Positions 1-7,910 of a stretch of DNA of 64,000 bases are shown piece after piece; positions within the stretch are counted from its first letter, which is position 1, and each line of letters begins with the position of its first letter. A program made the position numbers and the translations under genes. Location of the stretch: positions 310,001 to 374,000 of the forward strand of contig NZ_QCZH01000001.1 in the NCBI RefSeq assembly GCF_003097655.1, given 5' to 3'. The stretch is from Flavobacterium laiguense (lineage in GTDB: Bacteria > Bacteroidota > Bacteroidia > Flavobacteriales > Flavobacteriaceae). The notes under the pieces were generated by a model. It saw only the letters and a program-made list of their open reading frames with translations. It ran no database searches and was not told where the DNA came from.

Positions 1-701
1 AATTGCATGCCGCAGTGGTAGAGTTGATCGCCTTGGATGATGCCGAAATAAAATATTCTACTGTTCAAAACTGGTATCCTGGAAACAAAGAAGGTAAAGG
101 TGGAGTTTTCAATTTTGTAACCAAAAGAGGATTCTGCGAGAAAAATGCTAAAATCTCTTGGACACAAGTAGAAACAGGATCTGCCATAACATGGAAATAT
201 CCATCCGTTATTTTAAAAGGAGACAACTCAGTAGGTGAATTTTATTCGATTGCAGTTACCAATAATTTTCAACAAGCCGATACGGGAACGAAGATGATCC
301 ATTTGGGTAAAAACACCAAATCGACTATTATTTCCAAAGGAATTTCTGCTGGAAAATCACAAAACAGCTATAGAGGATTGGTTCAAATTGGAGCTAGAGC
401 AGAAAACGCAAGGAACTTTTCACAATGTGATTCTTTATTGATGGGGAATCATTGTGGAGCACATACTTTTCCTTACATCGAAAGCAAAAATCCAACGGCA
501 AAAGTAGAACATGAAGCTACTACCAGTAAAATTGGTGAAGACCAAGTTTTCTATTGCAACCAACGTGGAATCCCAACCGAAAAAGCCATTGCGCTTATCG
601 TAAACGGATTCAGTAAAGACGTGTTGAATAAATTACCAATGGAGTTTGCTGTTGAAGCACAAAAATTATTGGAAATTTCGTTGGAAGGTTCTGTAGGATA
701 G
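1..701 (+). CDS. sufB: SufB, Fe-S cluster scaffold (5' end outside window)
   Basis: C-terminal half of SufB, the core of the SufBC2D scaffold on which Fe-S clusters are built in the cytoplasm. The reading frame is open to the left edge (bases 3-5 encode an internal Leu), so the true start lies outside the window. Visible family motifs are [35 protein letters not shown] and the CGAHTFPY segment. By family knowledge the Cys encoded at 453-455 corresponds to the conserved cysteine at which sulfur arrives and clusters form. The gene ends with the usual [23 protein letters not shown] tail and is followed after 54 bp by sufC on the same strand, so it is the first visible gene of a sufBCD unit. Confidence 0.97.
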   Translation, partial: LHAAVVELIALDDAEIKYSTVQNWYPGNKEGKGGVFNFVTKRGFCEKNAKISWTQVETGSAITWKYPSVILKGDNSVGEFYSIAVTNNFQQADTGTKMIHLGKNTKSTIISKGISAGKSQNSYRGLVQIGARAENARNFSQCDSLLMGNHCGAHTFPYIESKNPTAKVEHEATTSKIGEDQVFYCNQRGIPTEKAIALIVNGFSKDVLNKLPMEFAVEAQKLLEISLEGSVG

Positions 702-755
702 TTTTCTGTTCTAAAAAAATACTTAATAATCTTAATGGTTTAAAATATAAAAACA

Positions 756-1508
756 ATGTTAAGCATAAAAAATTTACATGCCTCAATAGGTGACAAAGAA
801 ATATTAAAAGGGATAAACCTTGAAGTAAAAGCGGGAGAAGTTCACGCTATAATGGGACCAAACGGTGCTGGAAAAAGTACACTTTCTTCTATCATTGCTG
901 GAAACGACACTTACGAAGTAACAAATGGTGAAATCTTTTTGGACGGTGAAGATCTTTCGGATCTTGCTCCAGAAGAAAGAGCACACAAAGGGGTTTTTCT
1001 ATCGTTTCAATATCCAGTAGAAATCCCTGGTGTTTCGGTAACCAACTTTATTAGAACTGCCATCAACGAAACACGAAAAGCAAAAGGTCAGGAAGAAATG
1101 CCAGCCAACGAAATGCTAAAAGTAATTCGTGAAAAATCAGAATTATTAGAAATCGATAGAAAGTTTCTTTCTCGTTCTCTTAATGAAGGTTTCTCTGGAG
1201 GAGAGAAAAAAAGAAACGAAATTTTCCAAATGGCGATGCTAGAACCAAAACTAGCCATCCTTGACGAAACCGATTCTGGTCTTGATATCGATGCTTTACG
1301 AATTGTTGCCAATGGAGTAAACAAATTGAAAAGCGATAAAAATGCTGTCATCGTAATTACACATTACCAAAGATTATTAGACTATATCGTTCCTGATTTC
1401 GTACACGTACTTTACAACGGAAAAATTGTAAAATCGGGCGGGGCAGAATTAGCGCACGAATTAGAAGAAAAAGGATACGATTGGATTAAATTAGAACAAG
1501 AAGCTTAA
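756..1508 (+). CDS. sufC: SufC, ATPase of the SufBCD complex
   Basis: A 250-aa ABC-type ATPase that powers the SufBCD scaffold; it is cytoplasmic and not a transporter. Walker A is GPNGAGKST at residues 34-42, the ABC signature region is SGGEKKR at 147-153, Walker B is LAILDE ending at 171, and the switch His is 203. The [11 protein letters not shown] segment after Walker B is typical of SufC. Length matches the family. It lies between sufB and sufD; the 83-bp gap to sufD carries a 7-bp-periodic inverted repeat. Confidence 0.98.
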   Translation: MLSIKNLHASIGDKEILKGINLEVKAGEVHAIMGPNGAGKSTLSSIIAGNDTYEVTNGEIFLDGEDLSDLAPEERAHKGVFLSFQYPVEIPGVSVTNFIRTAINETRKAKGQEEMPANEMLKVIREKSELLEIDRKFLSRSLNEGFSGGEKKRNEIFQMAMLEPKLAILDETDSGLDIDALRIVANGVNKLKSDKNAVIVITHYQRLLDYIVPDFVHVLYNGKIVKSGGAELAHELEEKGYDWIKLEQEA

Positions 1509-1514
1509 ATTTTT

Positions 1515-1580
1515 GTTTAAAGTTTGAAGTTTAAAGCTGCGTCGAGTTAACTTTAAACTTTAAAACCTTAAACTTTAAAC
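1515..1580. repeat. Heptad-periodic inverted repeat between sufC and sufD
   Basis: The left arm (1515-1536) reads GTTTAAA GTTTGAA GTTTAAA G, period 7. The right arm (1551-1580) is the complementary series CTTTAAA CTTTAAA with an 8-nt insertion. The arms could fold into a long AU hairpin inside the suf transcript. It is one of several intergenic tracts in the window with the same 7-bp period. Its function is unknown. Confidence 0.7.
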
Positions 1581-1591
1581 AATAAAGAATA

Positions 1592-2908
1592 ATGGAATTA
1601 AAAGAAAAATTACTATCGTCTTTTATGGCTTTTGAAGAGCGTGTTGATGTTCAAACAGAACTTCATAACGTACGAACTGCTGCCATAAAAAACTTCGAAA
1701 ATAAAGGGTTCCCAACTAAAAAAGAAGAATCTTGGAAATATACTTCGTTAAGTGCCATCTTAAAAAATGACTTTACCGTATTTCCAAAAACAGAAAACAG
1801 CATTCAATATAGCGATGTAAAAAAATATTTTTTACACGAAATAGATACCTATAAAGTAGTTTTTGTAGACGGTGTTTTTGCCTCCAACCTATCTTCAACT
1901 ACTCATGATGGAATTGATGTTTGCTTGATGGCATCAGCATTGAACAGACCAAAATACAAGATGGTTATTGACACTTACTTCAATAAAATTGCCAGTAAAG
2001 ACGAGAGTTTAACTTCATTGAATACCGCTTTTGCTAATGAAGGAGCATATATCAATATCCCAAAAAGCAAAGTGGTAGACAAGCCTATAGAAATCATGTA
2101 TTTCTCTACAGGAAGTGAAGCTGCACTTTTGGTACAACCTAGAAACTTAGTTATTGTTGGCGAAAACTCACATGTACAAATCATCGAGCGTCATCAAAGT
2201 TTGAACGACAATCCTGTTTTAACCAATTCGGTTACCGAAATTTTTGCTCAAAAAAGAGCCATTGTGGATTACTACAAAATTCAAAATGACAATCTGGAGG
2301 CCAACTTAATTGACAATACTTATGTTTCCCAAAAACAGGAAAGCCACGTATCCGTTCACACTTTCTCTTTTGGTGGAAACCTAACGAGAAACAACTTGAA
2401 TTTCTATCATTTTGGAGAACGTTTGACCAGTACTTTAAACGGAATCACGATTATTGGAGACAAACAACACGTGGATCATTATACATTGGTGCATCACGCA
2501 ACGCCAAACTGCGAAAGCTTTCAAGATTATAAAGGAATCTATTCTGACAGATCAACAGGTGTTTTTAACGGAAAAGTATACGTAGAAAGAGAAGCTCAAA
2601 AAACAAACGCTTTTCAAAAAAGCAACAACATTCTTTTGAGCGACAAAGCAACCATAAATGCCAAACCACAACTAGAAATTTTTGCAGATGACGTAAAATG
2701 TTCACACGGTTGTACCATCGGGCAACTGGACGAAACCGCTATGTTCTACATGCAACAACGCGGAATCCCTAAAAAAGAAGCCAAAGCATTATTGATGTAC
2801 GCCTTCTCGAATGCAGTAATCGAAAACATCAAAATACCGGAATTAAAACAAAGAATCACCACTATTATCGCTAATAAATTGGGCGTTAAAATCGGATTTG
2901 ATTTATAA
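1592..2908 (+). CDS. sufD: SufD, Fe-S scaffold subunit
   Basis: A 438-aa SufD homolog that pairs with SufB to form the SufBC2D scaffold. The beta-helix core is followed by the family C-terminus with KCSHGCTIGQLDE and RGIPKKEAKALLMYAF; His372 in the CSHG motif corresponds to the conserved SufD histidine implicated in iron or cluster handling. The N-terminal KKEESWKYTSL motif is also typical. It is the last gene of the sufBCD unit and is followed by a clear Rho-independent terminator at 2936-2967. Confidence 0.97.
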   Translation: MELKEKLLSSFMAFEERVDVQTELHNVRTAAIKNFENKGFPTKKEESWKYTSLSAILKNDFTVFPKTENSIQYSDVKKYFLHEIDTYKVVFVDGVFASNLSSTTHDGIDVCLMASALNRPKYKMVIDTYFNKIASKDESLTSLNTAFANEGAYINIPKSKVVDKPIEIMYFSTGSEAALLVQPRNLVIVGENSHVQIIERHQSLNDNPVLTNSVTEIFAQKRAIVDYYKIQNDNLEANLIDNTYVSQKQESHVSVHTFSFGGNLTRNNLNFYHFGERLTSTLNGITIIGDKQHVDHYTLVHHATPNCESFQDYKGIYSDRSTGVFNGKVYVEREAQKTNAFQKSNNILLSDKATINAKPQLEIFADDVKCSHGCTIGQLDETAMFYMQQRGIPKKEAKALLMYAFSNAVIENIKIPELKQRITTIIANKLGVKIGFDL

Positions 2909-2935
2909 TAATATTATCTTTTGATAAATAATCTA

Positions 2936-2967
2936 AACCTAACAATTTTTACTGTTAGGTTTTTTTT
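2936..2967 (+). terminator. Terminator of sufBCD
   Basis: A 9-bp stem (2936-2944 AACCTAACA with 2953-2961 TGTTAGGTT), an 8-nt loop and a run of 8 T, 28 bp after the sufD stop. Read directly from the sequence. Confidence 0.85.
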
Positions 2968-3044
2968 GGAGCTATTCCCGCTATACATTGCAATCTTTTT
3001 TCGGTGAAAAACCTCAAAAAGGATTTCCATTTCTATCGGGGCTA
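2968..3044 (-). repeat. Dispersed element with conserved ends (TAGCCC...AGCTCC), copy 1
   Basis: On the minus strand it starts TAGCCCCGATAGAAATGGAA, continues ATCCTTTTTG and ends AGCGGGAATAGCTCC. A second copy in the opposite orientation lies at 25010-25105. Both share about 30 nt at the left end and about 15 nt at the right end around an unrelated middle. From memory such elements are common between genes in Flavobacterium; a genome search would confirm this. It abuts the sufD terminator. Confidence 0.7.
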
Positions 3045-3081
3045 AACAACTTTCAATTACCTTACATATATTTTTTATAAA

Positions 3082-3258
3082 TCATTTTTTAACTAAACAA
3101 TAGATTAAAAGTATAAATCCAAAAAATGATAATCCTAATCCCAAATTAAGACATATCGAATTATATGGATGGCTTATGATTGTTGACCAAGCCAAAGCAT
3201 TAAAAACAAAACCAATTATCATTAATAGAAATGATATTAAAAATTTATTTCTTCCCAT
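3082..3258 (-). CDS. Small two-helix membrane protein (58 aa)
   Basis: Unrecognised 58-aa protein beginning MGRNKFLISFLLMIIGFVFN. Two hydrophobic segments (residues about 6-28 and 37-56) are separated by a short polar loop containing ISHPYNS, and the protein ends LVKK. The start codon lies only 4 bp after the stop of the upstream serine hydrolase gene on the same strand, suggesting translational coupling. It is shorter than common gene-finder cut-offs. It could be a small accessory membrane protein of the hydrolase; no function is claimed. Confidence 0.55.
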   Translation of the reverse strand: MGRNKFLISFLLMIIGFVFNALAWSTIISHPYNSICLNLGLGLSFFGFILLIYCLVKK

Positions 3259-3262
3259 ACTA

Positions 3263-4603
3263 TTATTTTTTCACACTCCCCACTATCCCGCTCAAAAACC
3301 CATTAAAGTCAAACTCATCTTTCAACCCCATTCTCACAATTACCAAATCCATAGACGGAATAATCGCGACCATTTGCCCTTGAAAACCGCTACAATAATA
3401 CATATCTCTTGGAACATCTGGAAAATGACCACTAGCATTGAGCCAAAAATGCGCACCATATCTTCCGTGAGAAGTATTTGTCGGAGTCGAAACATACTTT
3501 GCCCAACTGGCATCAAATAATTCCTCACCGTTCCAATTGCCTTTATGCAAATACAACAATCCCAATTTTGACCAATCTCTAGTCGTTGCCCAACCGTAAG
3601 ACGAACCCACATAATTTCCTGCCATATCCGTTTCTATAAGCATCGAATGCATCCCTATTTTATCAATCAAAGCCGAATACCAAAAATCCAAATACTCTTG
3701 GTGCGTCTTGAACTGCTTCCGCAAAATTCCAGACAACAAATTTGTCGTTCCAGAAGAGTAATTCCAATGCGTGTTGGGTTTAAAAATGGCTGGTTTTATC
3801 AGTTGGGATCGAGTCATATCTTCGGTCTGGAAAAGCATTTGTGTTGCATCACAGGTTCTGTCATAATGTTCCCCCCATTCCAAACCCGAATTCATGTGGA
3901 GTAAATCATTGGTCGTAATATTTTTTCGATTGTCATTCTGCCATTCTGCAATGGGAGAGGGCTTATAAATATCAAGCTGGCCCTGCTTTTGAAAAATCCC
4001 AAATAAAGTTCCCGTAATACTCTTAGTCATGGACCAGCCCAAAATAGTGCTGCTTTTAGTAAAGCCAGGAGCATATTTCTCCGCAATGATTTTGTCATTA
4101 TAAATAACCAAAACAGAGCGGGTTCTTTTATCATTATGCCCTTTAGCATCAAATGCATTGGCAACAGCCTCACTCAATTTAGCATAATCTACATTGGAAA
4201 AAACGGTGTCTTTGGGTTCTAGATCTCCATAAGGAAAAGGTAATATGTTTTTTAATTTTGTTCTTTTGGGAACTTCATACGCTTTACTGACATCAAAATC
4301 ATCATCTATTAGTGTGGCTCCCAAACCCTCTCTATAAATCGCTTTTCGCTTTTTTAAACCAAAAACGTTCGCCGTGGCAAATTTTTCTGATTCATTAATT
4401 TCATTGGTTGCCCAACCTATAACATCAAAATCATTATCGTTTTTTTCGATAATTTCTTGTGAACGATAGTCGATGAAATGTCCGGAAGCAACACTTTTGG
4501 CCGAAAATCCAGAAATTAATTCCAGTTTGGGATAATTGGTAAAACCCAAATAACCCAAGAGTAGGAAAAAGAGAAGAGCACCTATTTTAAAATACTTTTT
4601 CAT
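3263..4603 (-). CDS. Serine hydrolase, class C beta-lactamase-like fold
   Basis: A 446-aa protein of the beta-lactamase/penicillin-binding-protein-like superfamily (Pfam Beta-lactamase). An N-terminal hydrophobic segment (residues 7-22) suggests membrane anchoring or export, so it probably acts in the periplasm or cell envelope. The catalytic SxxK tetrad is SMTK at 191-194 (context GWSMTKSITG), followed by the Tyr motif YSS at 282-284. The C-terminal SGFQGQMVAIIP stands where family members carry the third motif. The substrate is unknown: possible esterase, peptidase or carboxypeptidase-like activity. The gene sits inverted between sufD and sufS, has no obvious link to Fe-S assembly, and is followed by a coupled 58-aa membrane protein. 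Confidence 0.88.
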   Translation of the reverse strand: MKKYFKIGALLFFLLLGYLGFTNYPKLELISGFSAKSVASGHFIDYRSQEIIEKNDNDFDVIGWATNEINESEKFATANVFGLKKRKAIYREGLGATLIDDDFDVSKAYEVPKRTKLKNILPFPYGDLEPKDTVFSNVDYAKLSEAVANAFDAKGHNDKRTRSVLVIYNDKIIAEKYAPGFTKSSTILGWSMTKSITGTLFGIFQKQGQLDIYKPSPIAEWQNDNRKNITTNDLLHMNSGLEWGEHYDRTCDATQMLFQTEDMTRSQLIKPAIFKPNTHWNYSSGTTNLLSGILRKQFKTHQEYLDFWYSALIDKIGMHSMLIETDMAGNYVGSSYGWATTRDWSKLGLLYLHKGNWNGEELFDASWAKYVSTPTNTSHGRYGAHFWLNASGHFPDVPRDMYYCSGFQGQMVAIIPSMDLVIVRMGLKDEFDFNGFLSGIVGSVKK

Positions 4604-4754
4604 ATTGAAAGATAATTACACCAATTTAGTAAAAAAAAGAATACTAACTTCAAACAATCGGTAGGCAATTCATTTTCAACAATACACTTGTTTTCTTTGT
4701 TACTATTTTTACAATTATTAACTATTGTTTCATAAAAAACTAAATCAATTGTAT

Positions 4755-4762
4755 TACTTTTG
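4755..4762 (+). promoter_or_regulatory. Candidate -7 box for sufS
   Basis: TACTTTTG matches the Bacteroidota -7 consensus TAnnTTTG, 26 bp upstream of the sufS ATG. I do not see a TTG -33 box at the usual 17-23 bp spacing (the nearest TTG is 27 bp away), so the call is moderate. Confidence 0.45.
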
Positions 4763-4788
4763 TATTTAGAAAAATTCTAAATAAAGAA

Positions 4789-6003
4789 ATGTTAGATATT
4801 CAAAAAATAAGAACCGATTTTCCTGTTCTTTCACAAAAAGTAAACGGAAAACCTTTAGTATATTTCGATAACGGAGCCACTTCACAAAAACCCCAAGTGG
4901 TTATTGATGCAATTTCAACCTATTATCAAGAAATTAATGCCAACATCCATAGAGGTGTTCATACGCTAAGCCAATTGGCGACTGATGCCTATGAAGTTTC
5001 CCGAGCAAAAGTGAAAAATCACATTAATGCACAATTCCTTCACGAAGTGCTATTTACTTCAGGAACTACTTTTGGGATCAACCTAGTAGCCAATGGATTT
5101 GCTTCCATTCTAAAACCAGGTGATGAAGTGTTGGTTTCTGCATTAGAACACCACAGTAATATTGTGCCTTGGCAAATGCTGTGTGAAAAAACAGGAGCCA
5201 CACTCAAAGTCATTCCGATGAATGAAAATGGTGAATTGATTATGGAAGAGTATGATCGATTACTATCTCCTAAAACCAAGATTGTAGCCGTAAATCATAT
5301 TTCGAATGCGCTGGGAACTATCAATCCTGTCAAATATATGATTGACAAAGCTCACGAAGTTGGGGCTGCTATTCTAATTGATGGCGCACAAGCCGTACCG
5401 CATTTAAAACCCGATGTTCAGGAACTGGATTGTGATTTTTATGTTTTTTCAGGCCATAAAATGTGTGGACCAACGGGCATTGGAATTTTATACGGAAAAG
5501 AAGCTTGGTTGAATAAATTGCCTCCCTATCTAGGCGGTGGTGAAATGATCAAAGAAGTGACTTTCGAAAAAACCACTTATGCTGATTTGCCTCATAAATT
5601 CGAAGCGGGAACACCCAATATTGCGGGCGGAATTGTTCTAGGAACTGCTATCGATTATATGAATGAAATAGGTTTCGATAACATTCAAAAGCAAGAATTA
5701 GAGTTATTAAATTACGCAACAAAGCGATTATTGGAAATCGACGGGTTGCAGATTTTTGGTACATCCGAAGCAAAAACCTCGGTTATTTCGTTTAATATTG
5801 ATGGTATTCATCCCTATGATATTGGAACCATTATAGACAAATTAGGAATTGCCGTAAGAACGGGTCACCATTGTGCGCAACCGATTATGAATTTCTTCGG
5901 AATTCCCGGAACAATAAGAGCTTCCTTTTCTTTTTATAATACCAAAGAAGAGATTGACCTAATGGTCGATGCCGTAAAAAAAGCACAAATGATGTTATCC
6001 TAA
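4789..6003 (+). CDS. sufS: SufS, cysteine desulfurase
   Basis: A 404-aa PLP-dependent enzyme that removes sulfur from L-cysteine (giving alanine) and passes it as persulfide to SufE for Fe-S assembly. The PLP lysine is Lys224 in SGHKMCGPTG, and the active-site cysteine is Cys362 in RTGHHCAQP, the short loop that marks SufS-type (group II) enzymes. Length equals the family norm. It begins a second suf unit (sufS, unknown, sufE, sufT) after the inverted hydrolase gene and has its own -7 box, so it is probably transcribed separately from sufBCD. Confidence 0.97.
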   Translation: MLDIQKIRTDFPVLSQKVNGKPLVYFDNGATSQKPQVVIDAISTYYQEINANIHRGVHTLSQLATDAYEVSRAKVKNHINAQFLHEVLFTSGTTFGINLVANGFASILKPGDEVLVSALEHHSNIVPWQMLCEKTGATLKVIPMNENGELIMEEYDRLLSPKTKIVAVNHISNALGTINPVKYMIDKAHEVGAAILIDGAQAVPHLKPDVQELDCDFYVFSGHKMCGPTGIGILYGKEAWLNKLPPYLGGGEMIKEVTFEKTTYADLPHKFEAGTPNIAGGIVLGTAIDYMNEIGFDNIQKQELELLNYATKRLLEIDGLQIFGTSEAKTSVISFNIDGIHPYDIGTIIDKLGIAVRTGHHCAQPIMNFFGIPGTIRASFSFYNTKEEIDLMVDAVKKAQMMLS

Positions 6004-6015
6004 AACTGAACTGCA

Positions 6016-6447
6016 ATGAAAATTATATCCCTTTTGTTTTTAACCCTGTTTCTTGGTAAAAACTGTCAAAGTCAAAATAATGTTGATATGGAGACTGCAA
6101 AAATGGAGTATACTGCCAATTCAAGAGGATTGTATAATAACACGGTTGTAGAAAATAAAACCATATCGGTTACGAATACCAGAGACGGAAAACCAGTTTC
6201 GAATTCGCTTACCGATGCCCAATGGAACACTTTAATAAAAGAATTTCAAAAAGTAAATTTGGACGAAATTCCAAGTTTGAAAGCTCCCACTCAAAAACGT
6301 TTTCACGATGGAGCGGCAATGGCCAATTTGACAATAACCTATAAAGGGAAAACCTACGAAAGCCAGACTTTCGATAATGGATTTCCACCCGATAAAATAA
6401 AAAATTTAGTAAATACGATACTATCCTTTTCAAAAAAAGTAGAATGA
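6016..6447 (+). CDS. Unknown secreted protein between sufS and sufE
   Basis: A 143-aa protein without a recognised family. The first about 19 residues (MKIISLLFLTLFLGKNCQSQ) look like a signal peptide; the Cys at 17 is not in a good lipobox, so lipid attachment is doubtful. The rest is polar with TVVENKTISVTNTRDGKP and ANLTITYKGKTYESQTFDNG, consistent with a small beta-rich domain. It starts 12 bp after sufS and overlaps sufE by 4 bp (ATGA), so it is firmly within the suf transcript. An exported protein inside a cytoplasmic assembly operon may be only a passenger. Confidence 0.8.
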   Translation: MKIISLLFLTLFLGKNCQSQNNVDMETAKMEYTANSRGLYNNTVVENKTISVTNTRDGKPVSNSLTDAQWNTLIKEFQKVNLDEIPSLKAPTQKRFHDGAAMANLTITYKGKTYESQTFDNGFPPDKIKNLVNTILSFSKKVE

Positions 6448-6866
6448 CAATAAAAGAAACACAAAACGAAATTATAGACGAATTCTCCATGTTTGACGAC
6501 TGGATGCAACGTTATGAATATATTATTGATTTAGGCAAAAATCTTCCTTTAATCAAAGAAGAATTCAAAACCGACAACAACCTGATCAAAGGATGTCAAT
6601 CCAAAGTATGGTTACAAGGAGAACAAAACGGCGATACAATTGTCTTTACAGCCGATAGTGATGCCATTTTGACCAAAGGAATAATCGCTATTTTAATCCG
6701 TACTTTTTCAAACCAAAAAGCGATCGATATATTAAACGCCGATACAGATTTTATAGACGAAATAGGATTGAAAGAACATCTTTCGCCAACAAGAGCCAAT
6801 GGTTTGGTGTCGATGATAAAAAATATAAAAATGTATGCCTTGGCATTTGATGCTAAGAAAAATTAA
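6444..6866 (+). CDS. sufE: SufE, sulfur acceptor for SufS
   Basis: A 140-aa SufE. It takes the persulfide from SufS on a conserved cysteine and hands it to SufBCD. Cys51 in LIKGCQSKVWL is that residue and has the same number as in the E. coli protein. N-terminal MFDDWMQRYEYIIDLGK and C-terminal LSPTRANGLVSMI are family motifs. It starts in a 4-bp ATGA overlap with the preceding gene, and sufT follows after 4 bp. Confidence 0.96.
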   Translation: MTIKETQNEIIDEFSMFDDWMQRYEYIIDLGKNLPLIKEEFKTDNNLIKGCQSKVWLQGEQNGDTIVFTADSDAILTKGIIAILIRTFSNQKAIDILNADTDFIDEIGLKEHLSPTRANGLVSMIKNIKMYALAFDAKKN

Positions 6867-6870
6867 AAAT

Positions 6871-7194
6871 ATGGAACAAGAAATAAACACCGCAGAATTA
6901 GGAGAATCGATTGTAAAAAAATTGAAAACCATTTACGATCCAGAGATTCCTGTAGATATTTACGAATTAGGATTGATTTATGACGTGATGGTTAATACCG
7001 ATTACGAAGTGAAAATATTAATGACTCTTACTTCTCCAAACTGTCCGGTAGCTGAGAGTTTGCCAAGAGAAGTAGAAGAAAAAGTAAAATCTATTGAACA
7101 TGTAAAAGATGCTGAAGTAGAAATTACTTTTGATCCACCTTGGAGCAAAGATTTAATGAGCGAAGAAGCAAAATTAGAGTTGGGAATGCTTTAG
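6871..7194 (+). CDS. sufT: SufT/MIP18-type (DUF59) Fe-S assembly factor
   Basis: A 107-aa DUF59/MIP18-family protein. The start at 6871 (MEQEINTAELGE) is preferred over an in-frame ATG at 6835, which would overlap sufE by 32 bp. Motifs are YDPEIPVDIYELGLIYDV and LTSPNCPVAESLP; the Cys in the latter is the conserved one. By family knowledge such proteins help mature Fe-S enzymes, often as an auxiliary carrier. Its position after sufE supports this role. The exact client proteins cannot be read from the sequence. Confidence 0.93.
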   Translation: MEQEINTAELGESIVKKLKTIYDPEIPVDIYELGLIYDVMVNTDYEVKILMTLTSPNCPVAESLPREVEEKVKSIEHVKDAEVEITFDPPWSKDLMSEEAKLELGML

Positions 7195-7273
7195 TAAAAA
7201 GTAGACAGTGTTCAGTCTTTTAGTATTCAGTTAGTAGCTGATCACTAAATACTGACCACTGACCACTTAATAT
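7195..7273. repeat. Heptad-periodic tract between sufT and DUF2480 gene
   Basis: Left half CAGTGTT CAGTCTT ... TAGTATT CAG, right half CACTAAA TACTGAC CACTGAC CACTTAA. Both have a 7-bp period and the halves are largely complementary. The left half resembles the tract at 39621-39660 almost word for word (both contain GTTCAGT then TTTTAGTAT then CAGT), although the neighbouring genes are unrelated. Confidence 0.65.
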
Positions 7274-7280
7274 TTAAAAA

Positions 7281-7790
7281 ATGGAAGAAATAATCAATAA
7301 AGTAGCGAATAGTGTACTGGAAGTTTTCGATCTTGAAGACTATTATCCAGAAGGAGCTCGAGCGCAAATAGATATTTCACAATGGCTTATTGATGGTTTT
7401 TTGTTGAAAGAAAAAGACTTTAGAGAACAGCTCAACAATCAAGATTGGTCAAAATACCAAGATCAATATGTTGCTGTTGCTTGTGGGACAGATGCGATTA
7501 CCCCTAAGTGGGCTATCATTTTAGTCACCATGCATTTGGCTCCTTATGCCAAGAAAATTATAAACGGTTCTATCGAAGATTTGGATTCGGCTTTATATGA
7601 TGAATTACTTCCCAAAATTGATTATAGTGTTTACCAAGACAAACCTATTATTATAAAAGGCTGCTCCAGAAAACCCGTTCCTATGCGAGCCTATATTTTG
7701 GCCGCACAGTATTTGCAACCTTATGCCAGAAGTATAATGTATGGAGAAGCTTGCTCTGCTGTGCCATTGTACAAGTCTACTAAAAAATAG
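7281..7790 (+). CDS. DUF2480 family protein of the suf cluster
   Basis: A 169-aa DUF2480 protein; the family is largely restricted to Bacteroidota and often lies beside suf genes. There is no signal peptide, so it should be cytoplasmic. Three conserved-looking cysteines stand in VACGTDAITPKWA, IKGCSRKPVP and GEACSAVPL, which is compatible with metal or cluster binding, but that is inference. It is last in the unit and is followed by a hairpin at 7853-7887. The function is not established. Confidence 0.88.
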   Translation: MEEIINKVANSVLEVFDLEDYYPEGARAQIDISQWLIDGFLLKEKDFREQLNNQDWSKYQDQYVAVACGTDAITPKWAIILVTMHLAPYAKKIINGSIEDLDSALYDELLPKIDYSVYQDKPIIIKGCSRKPVPMRAYILAAQYLQPYARSIMYGEACSAVPLYKSTKK

Positions 7791-7852
7791 TACCTTCTTC
7801 AATCCAAAGAAAATGTTTGGTGTAAGACTCAATTACAACTTTCAGAACAAAA

Positions 7853-7887
7853 AAAGACCTTTTAGCAATTACTACTAAAAGGTCTTT
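7853..7887 (-). terminator. Terminator between converging DUF2480 and secreted-protein genes
   Basis: A 13-bp perfect stem (AAAGACCTTTTAG with CTAAAAGGTCTTT) with a 9-nt loop. On the minus strand it is followed by 7 T, so it mainly serves the minus-strand gene ending at 7911; it may also slow plus-strand transcription. Confidence 0.75.
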
Positions 7888-7910
7888 AAATTATAATTTA
7901 TTCAAATCAA

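Noticed and set aside
3176..3520. 114-aa plus-strand frame across the end of the serine hydrolase gene
   Set aside because: It lies over the conserved hydrolase C-terminus and the 58-aa gene; its residue composition is typical of an antisense frame.
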